DNA from: Fibrella forsythiae
GTDB taxonomy: Bacteria > Bacteroidota > Bacteroidia > Cytophagales > Spirosomataceae
DNA length: 64,000 nt
Direction: 5' to 3'
NCBI RefSeq assembly: GCF_017353175.1
Contig: NZ_JAFMYW010000005.1
Location: forward strand, 462,075 to 526,074
The position numbers and the translations under genes were made by a program. The notes under the pieces are model-generated. The model did no database searches and was not told the origin of the DNA. It worked only from the letters and a program-made list of their open reading frames with translations. Of this stretch, positions 36,345 to 45,991 are shown one piece after another; positions within the stretch are counted from its first letter, which is position 1; each line of letters starts with the position of its first letter.

Positions 36345-39300
36345 TTACTTTGGGAGCCCAAATTCTCTACGTTGACCTTGTGTCAATATAGGATACACAT
36401 ACTGGCGAAGGCTATCAAGGTCATTCTTAGGATAATCTATAAAGAAAGCCCAGTATTGTCGAGAGGACAGATTAACATCCTGGCTTGTTTTACCCAGTTC
36501 TGCACGGAGTAAATTACCCGTCAAAGAAAGCTTACCAAGCTGGGCATTGGAACTGTGTATATTATTTTTTGTGCCGTTCTGTAAATCGACGATTTCTATT
36601 CGATTAGTGTACAAGACAAGTAAATGGGTATCTGACACATGATTAGTGCTGTAGAACCTAATATTTGACTTGATGTTTGACTTGATGTGAGGGGAAGCTA
36701 CTGACTGGAAGGCTGGAAGGAGGCTTGTAGGGTCTACTTTGTGGATACTTAGGCTATTGCCTTGCTTCATTACCATATGGTTTTTCCCGACAAGGACCGG
36801 TCGCAAGCTCGTCGGAAAAGAAGCTAAACACTTCCCACTTGGTTGGTAACTAAACAACAATCCAGGTTGACTAAAAACTGAATAGAACAACTGATCGGCC
36901 GACTCAGAAACCCAATGGTCATCTACGCCACTCACTAATAATTTTGCCTGTTGATGATCTGGCTTTAAATCGACTACATCTATTTGAAACTGCAAAGGAC
37001 TTTTGCTTACGGCAGGAATAATTACTAATGACTTGTTATCGGGCGCGAACATCAATCGGCTTATATATTTAAACGGATAAGTCAAGGAGCCTAAAATCCG
37101 CGTATGATTATCAACTGCCTGTAAATCCATAAGTTTAATCTGGCCACTCCTTGTCACACCGGCCAATAAATTAGCTTCAGTGCAGAGCTGGTATTTTTCC
37201 ACCTTGTCAATCCTGCCCACGTAGCGTTTTTTTTGCAGGTCAAAGACCCAAAGACGCTGTTGATCACTTGTCGTTTCTGCATTCTCTTGGATTAATACAA
37301 AATGATCCTGAGCATCAAAGGTGATCTTCGTGTCTGAGGGAGATAGCTTTGCCTGATCCTTGACCAGTTGCTCGTTGAAAAAAGGCAATTCTTTTACATG
37401 TTGTCCCGTCAGGAGCTGTAAATGAGGTTGCCTTTTAGCGTCTAAAAAGACGGCATAGGAGCCCCCAGTTGATAGAGTAACTGCCTGCGTTGAGGGAACA
37501 TGGATCGCTTCGGAGCTATTTTTCAAGGTCCGCAAGTTGAGAATTCTAAATGTATACCCAGTGCTATCCGGCTGAAAAATCGCTAAAGACATACCCGTCA
37601 ATTTTATGGCAGATGCGGGTATTTTAAAAAGTACAGTGTCTTTTCTATTGCCCCTCCGCTGAAATACTTCGGCGATTCCATCAGATATGCCATCATCGTA
37701 GCGTGCTACGACATATTGCTGGCTTTTGTCCATCAGTACCTCTCGCCCCGCATAAGGCGCAAACGTGCGCGTACTACTAGTGGCTAAATCAGTTTGATAC
37801 CATTGGAAGAAACCTTTGCTCAGTTTAGCTTTTTCCTCCCATAGGCGAAAGGCGACTGCATGATGACCTTGGTTGTAATTCGGCAAGGCAACAGCTTCAA
37901 ATAAATACTGAGAGAGCCGTCCCTTCGCAACTAAATTAGCCAAGCCATAGCTTAGAAAAATCACCGCGAGGATCGATGCAAGCGTAAAAAGGCGGATGAC
38001 GAACTCATAGCGTTTCTGTAGTCGCTGAACTTTTCGAAGCTCGACATCTTTAGCTCGTTCAGTTTGGATGGCTGCCTCCTTGGCATCAATCTCTTGTTGG
38101 AGTAGGAGAGCTTGCTGCGCGCGCTCCTGTTTCAGTTCCCTGCTGCTTTCTTCCCGGTCGTTTCGACGTTTTTTCCAGGCTTCGCGGATCTTTCTTGCTT
38201 TTTCAACGGGCTCAATTAAAGTATCGTGACTGAGCTCATAGGTAGTACCAAGGTGAGTTACATCAGATCGGATTAGCCTAGCATCCTGCAACTGCTGAAT
38301 TAGTTCGCGCTTATGCGTATTGTCCAGATTGCCCAGTAAACGAATCATTTTGGGGTCGGAGAGAGCTACTCGCCTTCCTCCTTCAATCAATTCGTTTTCT
38401 AGAATATTACTAGCTACCACAATAGCCGATTCATTGCCAATGCCATTGAGTTGTGTTCGGTAGAACTTATCCAGGATACGGTTAATTTCACGTTCACCTG
38501 TCAGCACTGACTGATCCACTACGGCGCAAAACTCGTCCTTTTGGCACCCTTCAACAAATTGACAAACAATCTGAAGCTGCGCGCCTTCAACTTCGCTGTT
38601 TTCGTTACAAAGCGTTTTCAAGATCGTATCTAGTACCAGCGGGTCGTAGGTAAATGCTGGCGTTATAAAAGGTCCAGCTTCTTGCGTGAGTTGCGCTGGT
38701 AAGCAGATGGCATCACGGGCAGCCTCCTCCTGCAGAGGACCAAGCTCATACCGATTGCGTAGAATCAACGGGAAATAAGCTTTGAGACTGTCCATATCCG
38801 ACAAACGGTCAGCTCGAATGGCAAATACACACTTTATAGGTGGTTGGGAACTCCAAGCTACAGCTTCAGGCGTGCGCTTCTCTAAATCCAGGAGCCAGTT
38901 TATAACTCGTGCTGGAGCCTGGTCATGGAGAAGTTCAACTAATTGCGATGCAAAAACCTGCTGATCCGCTACAGGATAGGAAAAGAATTCCTCAAACTGA
39001 TCAAAGACAAATATGGGTACATGCCCACCGGGAAAGGGGCAAGACTTTACTGCTTCCCACAGCCGAGGGTTGTTTCGGTCATATAGGATCTCTAACTTTT
39101 GCTCAGCCAACTTTTGTTGAGTACAAGCCGCACGAAACTCAGTATGGAGACTATTGATGAGTACATCAATAGGCGATTTAGAGGTTGCCTGGTCAATCGG
39201 TGCTGTTTTTTCTTGCTGAAAACGTACAGAAATTGGTTGAAATCCTTGCGTGTGTAAAGACGGAATAATGCCAGCATTAAGTAATGAACTCTTCCCCAGT

Positions 39301-39455
39301 CCCGACTTTGAAAACAAGACTACTACCTGCTCTAGGCGTATTAGCTGGAGTAACTCTTCCTTCTCTCGCCCACGGCCGAAGAAAAGAGGCTGCTGTTCGG
39401 GTAGGAATGAATTCAGGCCTGGGTATCGGTCTTTACCTTGTTTGCTGATGGCCAT
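36345..39455 (-). CDS. nSTAND1-type NTPase with membrane segment and probable beta-propeller
   Basis: A large sensor/switch ATPase of the STAND class. The N-terminus has the nSTAND1 signature (RYPGLNSFLPEQQPLFFGR) and a P-loop KSGLGKSSLLNAG (about residues 49-61). Further on are VPIFVFDQFEEFF as Walker B and CVFAIRADRLSDM as sensor. A charged coiled stretch precedes one membrane helix (about 485-505). The C-terminal ~500 residues repeat short strands (LWVFDLQKKRYVG, IKLMDLQAV) like a WD40-type propeller. The ATG at 39455 was chosen; the frame is open from a TTG at 39485, which would overlap the SIR2 gene. It is the last gene of the operon and is the likely invader or damage sensor. Confidence 0.85.
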   Translation of the reverse strand: MAISKQGKDRYPGLNSFLPEQQPLFFGRGREKEELLQLIRLEQVVVLFSKSGLGKSSLLNAGIIPSLHTQGFQPISVRFQQEKTAPIDQATSKSPIDVLINSLHTEFRAACTQQKLAEQKLEILYDRNNPRLWEAVKSCPFPGGHVPIFVFDQFEEFFSYPVADQQVFASQLVELLHDQAPARVINWLLDLEKRTPEAVAWSSQPPIKCVFAIRADRLSDMDSLKAYFPLILRNRYELGPLQEEAARDAICLPAQLTQEAGPFITPAFTYDPLVLDTILKTLCNENSEVEGAQLQIVCQFVEGCQKDEFCAVVDQSVLTGEREINRILDKFYRTQLNGIGNESAIVVASNILENELIEGGRRVALSDPKMIRLLGNLDNTHKRELIQQLQDARLIRSDVTHLGTTYELSHDTLIEPVEKARKIREAWKKRRNDREESSRELKQERAQQALLLQQEIDAKEAAIQTERAKDVELRKVQRLQKRYEFVIRLFTLASILAVIFLSYGLANLVAKGRLSQYLFEAVALPNYNQGHHAVAFRLWEEKAKLSKGFFQWYQTDLATSSTRTFAPYAGREVLMDKSQQYVVARYDDGISDGIAEVFQRRGNRKDTVLFKIPASAIKLTGMSLAIFQPDSTGYTFRILNLRTLKNSSEAIHVPSTQAVTLSTGGSYAVFLDAKRQPHLQLLTGQHVKELPFFNEQLVKDQAKLSPSDTKITFDAQDHFVLIQENAETTSDQQRLWVFDLQKKRYVGRIDKVEKYQLCTEANLLAGVTRSGQIKLMDLQAVDNHTRILGSLTYPFKYISRLMFAPDNKSLVIIPAVSKSPLQFQIDVVDLKPDHQQAKLLVSGVDDHWVSESADQLFYSVFSQPGLLFSYQPSGKCLASFPTSLRPVLVGKNHMVMKQGNSLSIHKVDPTSLLPAFQSVASPHIKSNIKSNIRFYSTNHVSDTHLLVLYTNRIEIVDLQNGTKNNIHSSNAQLGKLSLTGNLLRAELGKTSQDVNLSSRQYWAFFIDYPKNDLDSLRQYVYPILTQGQRREFGLPK

Positions 39456-39462
39456 GCGATAA

Positions 39463-40644
39463 TTATAGTTTTTTATAGATGTCAACTAACTTCTTTAAAG
39501 AACTGTCTGGCAGACGAGTCAGGTCATCATCAATGAAGTAACATTTAAATTCTTCTTCAAAAAATTCACGATTAAATTGATTATACGCTACGCCTTTCGG
39601 AGAAATTGAAAAGGAGCGATTGTCTTCTTTGATCAGTTTTAACACCGTCTGAAACATGATCTTCACGTACCACTGATCGAAATCAAACCCTAAGAAGAGA
39701 TATGATTTAGGCCCATTTTCATGCACGGTAAATTCATTTACCACCTGTGGATCGAGCGCAGGATTTCGATTAATTAGCCGAGTTGTAAAATCGAGTAACT
39801 GAGTCTCGGTCAAGATCATAGAAGGGCGGTCGCCAAACCAGCCAAAAATATTATAGAGTAACGTTTGGCCAGGGCCAAGAAGCTCTGGTATCCTATGAAC
39901 TGCCCCATCAGCATTGGTTATATTATAGTATCGATGTACACACTGACCAGGTTTTTGGCCGTTTAAAATAGTCGCCAGTTCGTCGTCGGGATTTGTGTTG
40001 ATTATAACTTTAAAAGGTAATTGTGCAATAAGCTCATAGAGGCGTGTATCGGGCTGGCAAGAATTATAAAACTCTTGTGCCAGTTTGCCCTGGATACCCG
40101 GAATATCCTTAACAAGCAGATTAATATCAGGCAGCTTAACTTCATTATAACGCTGGGCAATATAGGGTAAGTTAGTCGTGGCTTTTTCGTCGAAATAAAC
40201 GTTGCTGTCATACATTTCCTTTGCTAATACTTGGGCAAAGGCCTGGTTAAACACCATAAGCGTAGGGGAGTCATTGCCGTCCTCTTGGACGTTACAGCGA
40301 AGCATGCCTGGTCCAAGGAAAAGCAAACAATGGCCGTCGGCAATTGAGCGAGCTAGTTTCTCCCAACGCGTAAGGAGGCCATTTTCTAATTCGTTAAGCC
40401 AATATTTAAAATTGTCATCATCGGAGCTTTCTTCGGCTACTTTCCTTACTAAACTCGCTAACCGGTTTCTACTTTCAGCAGTCTTTAGGATTTGCTCCCA
40501 CAATTCGATTGCTTTGCCGGTGACCCCAAGCGGTATTTTACCCAATTCAGCATGTTCAATAATGCGCTTAATCTCATCAATCTTATCGTATTTGGTTGCC
40601 AACGAGATTTTTAATCGGAAGCGTTCGCGTTGTGTGAGTGGCAT
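39463..40644 (-). CDS. EAD-SIR2 protein, predicted NAD-degrading effector
   Basis: A 393-residue protein. Residues 1-85 form a helical domain resembling effector-associated domain EAD1 (LATKYDKIDEIKRIIE, then AIELWEQILKTAESRNRLASLV). Residues 103-330 match the SIR2_2 family: LLFLGPGML at the NAD-binding loop, YIAQRYNEV, FKVIINTNPDDE, LYNIFGWFGDRPSMILTE and YLFLGFDF. SIR2 domains in defence systems hydrolyse NAD to stop infected cells. The gene ends 7 bp before the nSTAND start, so the two are tightly coupled. The EAD would recruit it to another EAD protein encoded in the operon. Confidence 0.8.
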   Translation of the reverse strand: MPLTQRERFRLKISLATKYDKIDEIKRIIEHAELGKIPLGVTGKAIELWEQILKTAESRNRLASLVRKVAEESSDDDNFKYWLNELENGLLTRWEKLARSIADGHCLLFLGPGMLRCNVQEDGNDSPTLMVFNQAFAQVLAKEMYDSNVYFDEKATTNLPYIAQRYNEVKLPDINLLVKDIPGIQGKLAQEFYNSCQPDTRLYELIAQLPFKVIINTNPDDELATILNGQKPGQCVHRYYNITNADGAVHRIPELLGPGQTLLYNIFGWFGDRPSMILTETQLLDFTTRLINRNPALDPQVVNEFTVHENGPKSYLFLGFDFDQWYVKIMFQTVLKLIKEDNRSFSISPKGVAYNQFNREFFEEEFKCYFIDDDLTRLPDSSLKKLVDIYKKL

Positions 40645-40772
40645 ACGAGCAACGTTAAGTGCGGATTAGTTGTAACTAAAAGCTCCAGTGTAGGGAGTGG
40701 GTCAAGTCGAGTGCTATTGCTGGGCTTAGTTCTTGAGTTTGTTCTAGCCTGTAGGGATGCTCCGACTAATTT

Positions 40773-41783
40773 CTAAAGCCTTTGCAGTGCTTCTTGTATA
40801 CGGAGACTATTAATTCCTTCATTGCGAAAGACAGTCTGCTTCGACGCTGGGTCAACCAGATTACCGCCTGCATGATGGAGTGCAACGACCTCCCACGTAG
40901 AATTGAATACGGGAGAGCCTGACGAGCCAGGTAAGGTATCCGTTAAATATTGGACTACCGTCTCATCCACGCCTGTTACAATGTTATTATAAAGCGCGAT
41001 TTGCTTAGGTCCGCCAGAAGGATGTTGAATTATATTGACAAAATCTCCCTTTTGGGCAGAGACCTTACTAAGGGGCAGGGTACCGAATTGCGCTATGTCC
41101 CCTCTTACCTTAACAATGGTAAAGTCGAAGTCTTTGGTCGCCAGCGTATCTGTACTGGTTAGGAAAGCAGTAGTAGGATCTAACGAAAACTCCTCAAAAA
41201 TGGTGTCGAGACCCTGTAGCGTTTTTTGGTAGTTAAACTGAATCTTAGCCTGTTTTGCGATCTCTCTGTTCCTAAGCACGTGGTTGTTTGTAATCAATAA
41301 ATTATCGCCGACCAGAAAACCACTGCCTAAACCTTCAGGTGTGACAATTCGTACGACAGCGCGGGCACATTGCACCCCTTGATCTAGAAAACTGATGGGT
41401 AATAGATTACTTTTAGGCCCCATTAATTTCTCTAACCCTCTTTCTTCATCTACCTTTTTTGGCGTACCAGCAATAGTTTTTGACGAGCTAATTGAAAATT
41501 GCCCTTTTCTGAAATTATCTAGTATCCCTTCTACTAATTCGTCGCATGCGCCTAATTCATTAGACTTGGTAATTTCTTCTAAAAGCGTAATAATCCGGTT
41601 CCAGCTAGAGGTTTTTCTGGCGTAGTCGAGAATATTAAACCAACGTGTTATCGATCTACCATCAAACTCAATCATGATAGTGTTGAACTTAGCATTAGTG
41701 GCCACCCGATAGGCTTCTTCCCTAGATGAATAGAGTTGAGCTAAATGATAGTTTAGTGTAGTAAGGTCATTATTCCAGTCCAT
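40773..41783 (-). CDS. EAD-trypsin, predicted activated serine protease
   Basis: A 336-residue protein with an N-terminal helical EAD1-like domain (1-92: LAQLYSSREEAYRVATNA, WFNILDYARKTSSWNRIITLL) followed by a trypsin-like peptidase. The triad is visible: His168 in LITNNHVL, an aspartate at 218 or 220 in KDFDFTIVKV, and Ser288 in GSSGSP. There is no signal peptide, so it acts in the cytoplasm. It is 23 bp after the EAD paralog gene at 41807 and 128 bp before the SIR2 gene. In EAD systems such proteases are predicted to cleave partner proteins once an NTPase switch assembles them. Confidence 0.85.
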   Translation of the reverse strand: MDWNNDLTTLNYHLAQLYSSREEAYRVATNAKFNTIMIEFDGRSITRWFNILDYARKTSSWNRIITLLEEITKSNELGACDELVEGILDNFRKGQFSISSSKTIAGTPKKVDEERGLEKLMGPKSNLLPISFLDQGVQCARAVVRIVTPEGLGSGFLVGDNLLITNNHVLRNREIAKQAKIQFNYQKTLQGLDTIFEEFSLDPTTAFLTSTDTLATKDFDFTIVKVRGDIAQFGTLPLSKVSAQKGDFVNIIQHPSGGPKQIALYNNIVTGVDETVVQYLTDTLPGSSGSPVFNSTWEVVALHHAGGNLVDPASKQTVFRNEGINSLRIQEALQRL

Positions 41784-41806
41784 GTATTATAGGGGTTAGG
41801 CACCTG

Positions 41807-42943
41807 CTATTGTTGGTCAATGAATAATAAATCAATAAGTTCTTCCATTTTTCCTGGCGTATTCAAACACCAGTTCATGAATTGGGAAATCTGGTCAGCA
41901 GGTCGATTACCGGCGAATGTGGTAACCGGAAATCTGAGGTAAGTAGCAATTCGGTTAATACTAGGTGTATCAGAATAAACCTGTGCTAGCAGTTGAAGGA
42001 TTTCTTCCGCTCGCTTTCCTCTAAAATAGGTATCTCTGATTCGTTCTTTAATCAGTTCGAGATGATACCGGCTTCCCACTTCAGCCCGCCTTAACTGTTC
42101 AGGTGAATCGTAAGCGTCGTTAAACAAAGGATTAGCGGGATCGGGATTAAGAAGAAAACGACCATTTGAATAATGTTTTACCCGACGAGTCTCAAATTCA
42201 TCACCAATTTGATCCCATGATTTTTCAGGAGGGACATCGCGTATTAGGTAATCATACAGTATGAGGCCTTCCCGCTCATATTCGATTAGGGTATAGGGTT
42301 GATAGCTAGGCTGCTCCCGTTTCGCTGTAATCTCTATTTGGGATTCATCTTCAACGAGTAGATAGGCCCTTGGAATGCCCTTGATCGATTCGAACCGCTG
42401 GGTCCATTCTTGGGTCATCCGTTGCCATCTTACTCGCTTCAATCGTATTCTATGACCTGGCTCTAGATTAAGCTTATGCCAAATCGTATCTCCTATTAAG
42501 AGGGGAATTGCATAAGACACCATACCCCTTTTGCCTACGCTTACAATCCTGCGTCCGTTAATAGGAGGTAACATATTCGTTCCAACTCCGCCTAATAATT
42601 CCCCTGACTCCGACGAGGGATAGTGATCGTCCCAATTAAGATAAGAAAACTTATCAAATTTGTAACTGAAAGTACTCTCCATAAGGGAATGGATAAGCCC
42701 TGGAACACGAGGTACCCATTCACTGATAATAAAATCCGCTAATGAAAAAGGCACGTCAAATAGTTTCGTATTGTCTGCTAAAACCATTTTCCAGAAATCA
42801 TACTCGTCCTGAACAGTTCTCTCTGGCAATGTCAGGCTACTAACGCTTAGATCATCTATGCGATCCGAAATGGCATAGTTTTCCAGTGTTTCAATAATGT
42901 GAGTGGCTTTATAGGCATCGAAAAAAGAAGTTGAGCGATTCAT
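41807..42943 (-). CDS. Protein with unknown N-terminal domain and C-terminal EAD-like domain, copy 2
   Basis: A 378-residue paralog of the neighbouring protein (42949). Shared blocks include ISEWVPRVPGL, RRIVSVG, the WQRMTQEWTQRFESIKGIP stretch, FLLNPDPANPLF and AYDSPEQLR. The C-terminal 80 residues are helical and EAD-like (AEEILQLLAQVYSD, IATYLRFPVTTF, GNRPADQISQFMNWCLNTPGK). The N-terminal ~290 residues match nothing I know, and no catalytic motif or membrane segment is visible. Five bases separate it from the upstream paralog. It may be a scaffold or protease substrate. Confidence 0.75.
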   Translation of the reverse strand: MNRSTSFFDAYKATHIIETLENYAISDRIDDLSVSSLTLPERTVQDEYDFWKMVLADNTKLFDVPFSLADFIISEWVPRVPGLIHSLMESTFSYKFDKFSYLNWDDHYPSSESGELLGGVGTNMLPPINGRRIVSVGKRGMVSYAIPLLIGDTIWHKLNLEPGHRIRLKRVRWQRMTQEWTQRFESIKGIPRAYLLVEDESQIEITAKREQPSYQPYTLIEYEREGLILYDYLIRDVPPEKSWDQIGDEFETRRVKHYSNGRFLLNPDPANPLFNDAYDSPEQLRRAEVGSRYHLELIKERIRDTYFRGKRAEEILQLLAQVYSDTPSINRIATYLRFPVTTFAGNRPADQISQFMNWCLNTPGKMEELIDLLFIDQQ

Positions 42944-42948
42944 ATTTT

Positions 42949-44109
42949 TTAGAAAGCAAGCAACTCTGGATTTTCTACAGACAATTTATCGATGAGTTCA
43001 TCCATCTTACTGGGGGTATCTAGGCACCAACCCACTAATTGAGCAATGCGGTCGGCCGGTCGGTTGCCGCTAAATAACGTAACCGAGAATCCAAGGTGAA
43101 TGGCAATTCGGCTAATATCCCTGCTATCGGTATAAAGCTGTGAGAGAATTTTATAAATATCTTCTAACAATCTACCTTGGAAATAAGCTTGTCGGACTCT
43201 CTCTTTTAATATGGCCAGGTGATATCGTCCGCCACTTTCTACTTGCCTAAGGTGGTCTGGTGAACTGTAGGCCGTTTCAAAAAGTGGGTTAGTGGGATCA
43301 GGATTAATTAGGTAACGACCGTTATAGGCGAAGTCTCTTTTGTAGTTCTCAAAGAAGTTAGCCACTTCCTGTTGGTAATTATGAACGCTTGCATTGCAAA
43401 ACACATAATCATAAAGCAAGGCATCTTCATAGACGTATTCAATCAATGAATACGGTTGAAAGATCGGTGGGCTTCTCAGGCCTGTTACCCGTATCTGCGA
43501 TTCATTGTCTATACATAGATACGCATGAGGAATACCCTTAATCGATTCAAATCGCTGCGTCCACTCCTGCGCCATTCGTTGCCATCTTACCGCGTCCAAC
43601 TTCACCATATTACCGGTCTCTAAGTTCAGTCTATTCCACATCCCGTTCGAAATAAGGAGCGGGATTCCTGCCGAAGCATTCGATCCGCTGCTAATACTGA
43701 CAATCCGCTGTCCATTTGTATCAGGCCCAAACAGGTTCGTGCCAACGCCGCTTTGAACAAACTTTGATTTTGAGTAAGGGTCATAGACTGGTCGACCATC
43801 CCAGGTGTTTCTCCTCCTCTGGGTCGCTTCCTTATTCCACCATAAGCCTGGTATCCTAGGTACCCATTCGCTCAGTGTAAACTCCTGATCTAAGCTTACT
43901 TGTCTATCAAGCGTATTAACAGGGTCTGTCAAAATGATGCGCCAGAAGTGCGCTTCATCTGAAATTCTCATGATGGGTTGCACTTGCCCACCCAGAGCTA
44001 CAGCCTCTGTTTGATCAGCCACTACGTAGTTCTCCAGCGTCTCAATGACACGCACGGCTTTATAGGCTTTGGCAAATGTTTCCTGTACGTCGTAATTGGA
44101 ATAGGGCAT
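42949..44109 (-). CDS. Protein with unknown N-terminal domain and C-terminal EAD-like domain, copy 1
   Basis: A 386-residue protein with the same architecture as its downstream paralog: LSEWVPRIPGLWW, RIVSISSG, the WQRMAQEWTQRFESIKGIP stretch, YLINPDPTNPLF, and a helical C-terminal EAD-like domain (LLEDIYKILSQLYTDS, IAIHLGFSVTLF, GNRPADRIAQLVGWCLDTPSK). The strongly conserved central block between two otherwise diverged copies points to a functional surface there. The gene starts 3 bp after the subtilase stop. No function is assigned. Confidence 0.75.
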   Translation of the reverse strand: MPYSNYDVQETFAKAYKAVRVIETLENYVVADQTEAVALGGQVQPIMRISDEAHFWRIILTDPVNTLDRQVSLDQEFTLSEWVPRIPGLWWNKEATQRRRNTWDGRPVYDPYSKSKFVQSGVGTNLFGPDTNGQRIVSISSGSNASAGIPLLISNGMWNRLNLETGNMVKLDAVRWQRMAQEWTQRFESIKGIPHAYLCIDNESQIRVTGLRSPPIFQPYSLIEYVYEDALLYDYVFCNASVHNYQQEVANFFENYKRDFAYNGRYLINPDPTNPLFETAYSSPDHLRQVESGGRYHLAILKERVRQAYFQGRLLEDIYKILSQLYTDSRDISRIAIHLGFSVTLFSGNRPADRIAQLVGWCLDTPSKMDELIDKLSVENPELLAF

Positions 44110-44112
44110 GAG

Positions 44113-45735
44113 TCAAGGATTATACGATCTAATAAAGGCTTTCAGCCGTTCAGAGGCTTCAGGCATGGCCAGAATAGTGTGTAAAAATGCCCGCTCTTCA
44201 GGAGGAAGCAACTCCGCAGGTTGTTTTTCTTCGTTATCCAAAATCTGCTGCAAGCGCAAGGATTGCTGAATAAGCTGCTGAACCTCAATCTCAAACATAC
44301 TTTGTTCCGTTTTGGACTTGGGTATTGTTTCAAGCGTAATAAAACCTGCTAGAAGGCTCAATAGGGGAAAAGAGACAGTATCAGGCAAGGTTTGATTAAG
44401 TAAAGAGACATTAGGCAGAACAGCTAATAAATCAGCTGCTTTCAGCACACCTGCACCAAAATACAGGGTAACATCATCGTTGAAATTAGGCGCGATAGTG
44501 GGGCAAGCCGATGTAAACAGCGCATGACGGATTGCCTCAACGCGTTGCCAGCCAAATGGCATAGCGTCAATTTCACTAAAATAGCGTAACCTATACAGGG
44601 CCGCCGCCGCCGCTACTTGAGGAGTAGCTGATGAGGTACCAGCTCCCGCTAGACTTACAATATGGTCGCAATCAATTTTTGCCCAAGGCACATTGGGTGT
44701 AAAAGCTGCAATGGCTGAGCCCATGCACCGGCGCGGTCCAAAATTTCCTTGCATGACACTCAGCGAGGTATGAGGTCTATAGTATGGTGATCCGTCGAAT
44801 GTAACACCGCATGCAGCCACTACTCGGCCGAAACGCGCTGGATAAACTAGCGTTCTCGGTGTGACTCGGCCAAAATTATTACCGGCGGCAGAAACAATGA
44901 AAATACCTTTCTCGTAAGCCTGATTTACGACATCAGCCCAGGCCTGTGAAGCCAGCCCACCCATGCTCATTGTCACGATATGGCAGCGTGTCGTTGTATC
45001 GTCATATAGGGAAATAACGTATTCCAGGGCTTGGACAAAGGCCCTTGTACGAAACAAAACCACACTTTTAGCTATTCGAATCGGCACTATTTCTACATGA
45101 CTAGCCAATCCGATACTATCGTCAAAATTGCAGTCGTCTAATTTAATCCGCTTGCCCGCCAGAATACATAAAGTCCCCGTTCCGTGGCCAGGCATCTGGC
45201 CAAAACCATTTGAATGCCTATCCGCCGCATTATCGCCCAGTTCACCCTCAATGAAGTTTCGTTCTAAATCATGCCGGACGAGTGTGTCAGGAAATGTGTC
45301 ATGTGTTGGGTCATAACCTGTATCCAAATGTGCAATGCGAACGATGTGGTCTTTATCTGGCTGTACTTGATCACGCGCAACTTTTAATTGAGCAAACTCA
45401 GCGTCTAAGTGCCAGATTTGCTTACTGGGTAATTCATTCTGTTTTGGAAATGGCCAATTCGTATCATAATCATTATCCTGTCGACATACCTCTTCTGCTG
45501 CATCAGCCGACTCAAGCGAAAAGAGCTCAGCATCATAAGCTGGATTATCGAACACGTAGTAGTTGTCTTTATCTGGTTCCGCAAAGTCAATTCCCGGCTG
45601 TTGGATGGCTTGATGAGCTTTGTCCCATGCTGTTGTGACGCTGAGTGATTCATTTGTCAGGCCTTCAGAGCTGAGTAGAGATACCAAAGCAGCTGGTTGA
45701 CCTTCTAAAATAAGGTCATTTACAAACAGTTTCAT
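44113..45735 (-). CDS. Subtilisin-like serine protease of the conflict operon
   Basis: A 540-residue S8 peptidase. The catalytic residues are Asp138 (IAHLDTGYDP), His184 (GHGTGTL) and Ser368 (GTSSATPQVAAA), with the oxyanion Asn286 (SAAGNN). The first 110 residues form a prodomain-like region without a signal peptide, so it works in the cytoplasm. The last 90 residues are helical (QLIQQSLRLQQILDNEE). It is the first gene of the minus-strand operon and lies 173 bp from an IS3 element. With EAD-trypsin it provides two unrelated protease folds in one system. Confidence 0.88.
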   Translation of the reverse strand: MKLFVNDLILEGQPAALVSLLSSEGLTNESLSVTTAWDKAHQAIQQPGIDFAEPDKDNYYVFDNPAYDAELFSLESADAAEEVCRQDNDYDTNWPFPKQNELPSKQIWHLDAEFAQLKVARDQVQPDKDHIVRIAHLDTGYDPTHDTFPDTLVRHDLERNFIEGELGDNAADRHSNGFGQMPGHGTGTLCILAGKRIKLDDCNFDDSIGLASHVEIVPIRIAKSVVLFRTRAFVQALEYVISLYDDTTTRCHIVTMSMGGLASQAWADVVNQAYEKGIFIVSAAGNNFGRVTPRTLVYPARFGRVVAACGVTFDGSPYYRPHTSLSVMQGNFGPRRCMGSAIAAFTPNVPWAKIDCDHIVSLAGAGTSSATPQVAAAAALYRLRYFSEIDAMPFGWQRVEAIRHALFTSACPTIAPNFNDDVTLYFGAGVLKAADLLAVLPNVSLLNQTLPDTVSFPLLSLLAGFITLETIPKSKTEQSMFEIEVQQLIQQSLRLQQILDNEEKQPAELLPPEERAFLHTILAMPEASERLKAFIRSYNP

Positions 45736-45991
45736 AAAATTACTATTGTTATAAATGGCCTTTGACGCTACAAAAAAGAGCTGTTAAAGCAGACATGCCT
45801 AAATCTATGACAATTCTATCAGGCCTAAGTCATATCAAGAACAGTGTTACATTCGTATTTATCAACCGGTAGTTTGAGATGGTCCAGGTTCGCTGAACGG
45901 TCTAAGTGTGACCTGTTTCCATTAAACTGGCCCGTTCTAAAGTAGAGAGTCTGGGCGATTTTTTGGTACTTTAAACAACCAGAAATCGCTT

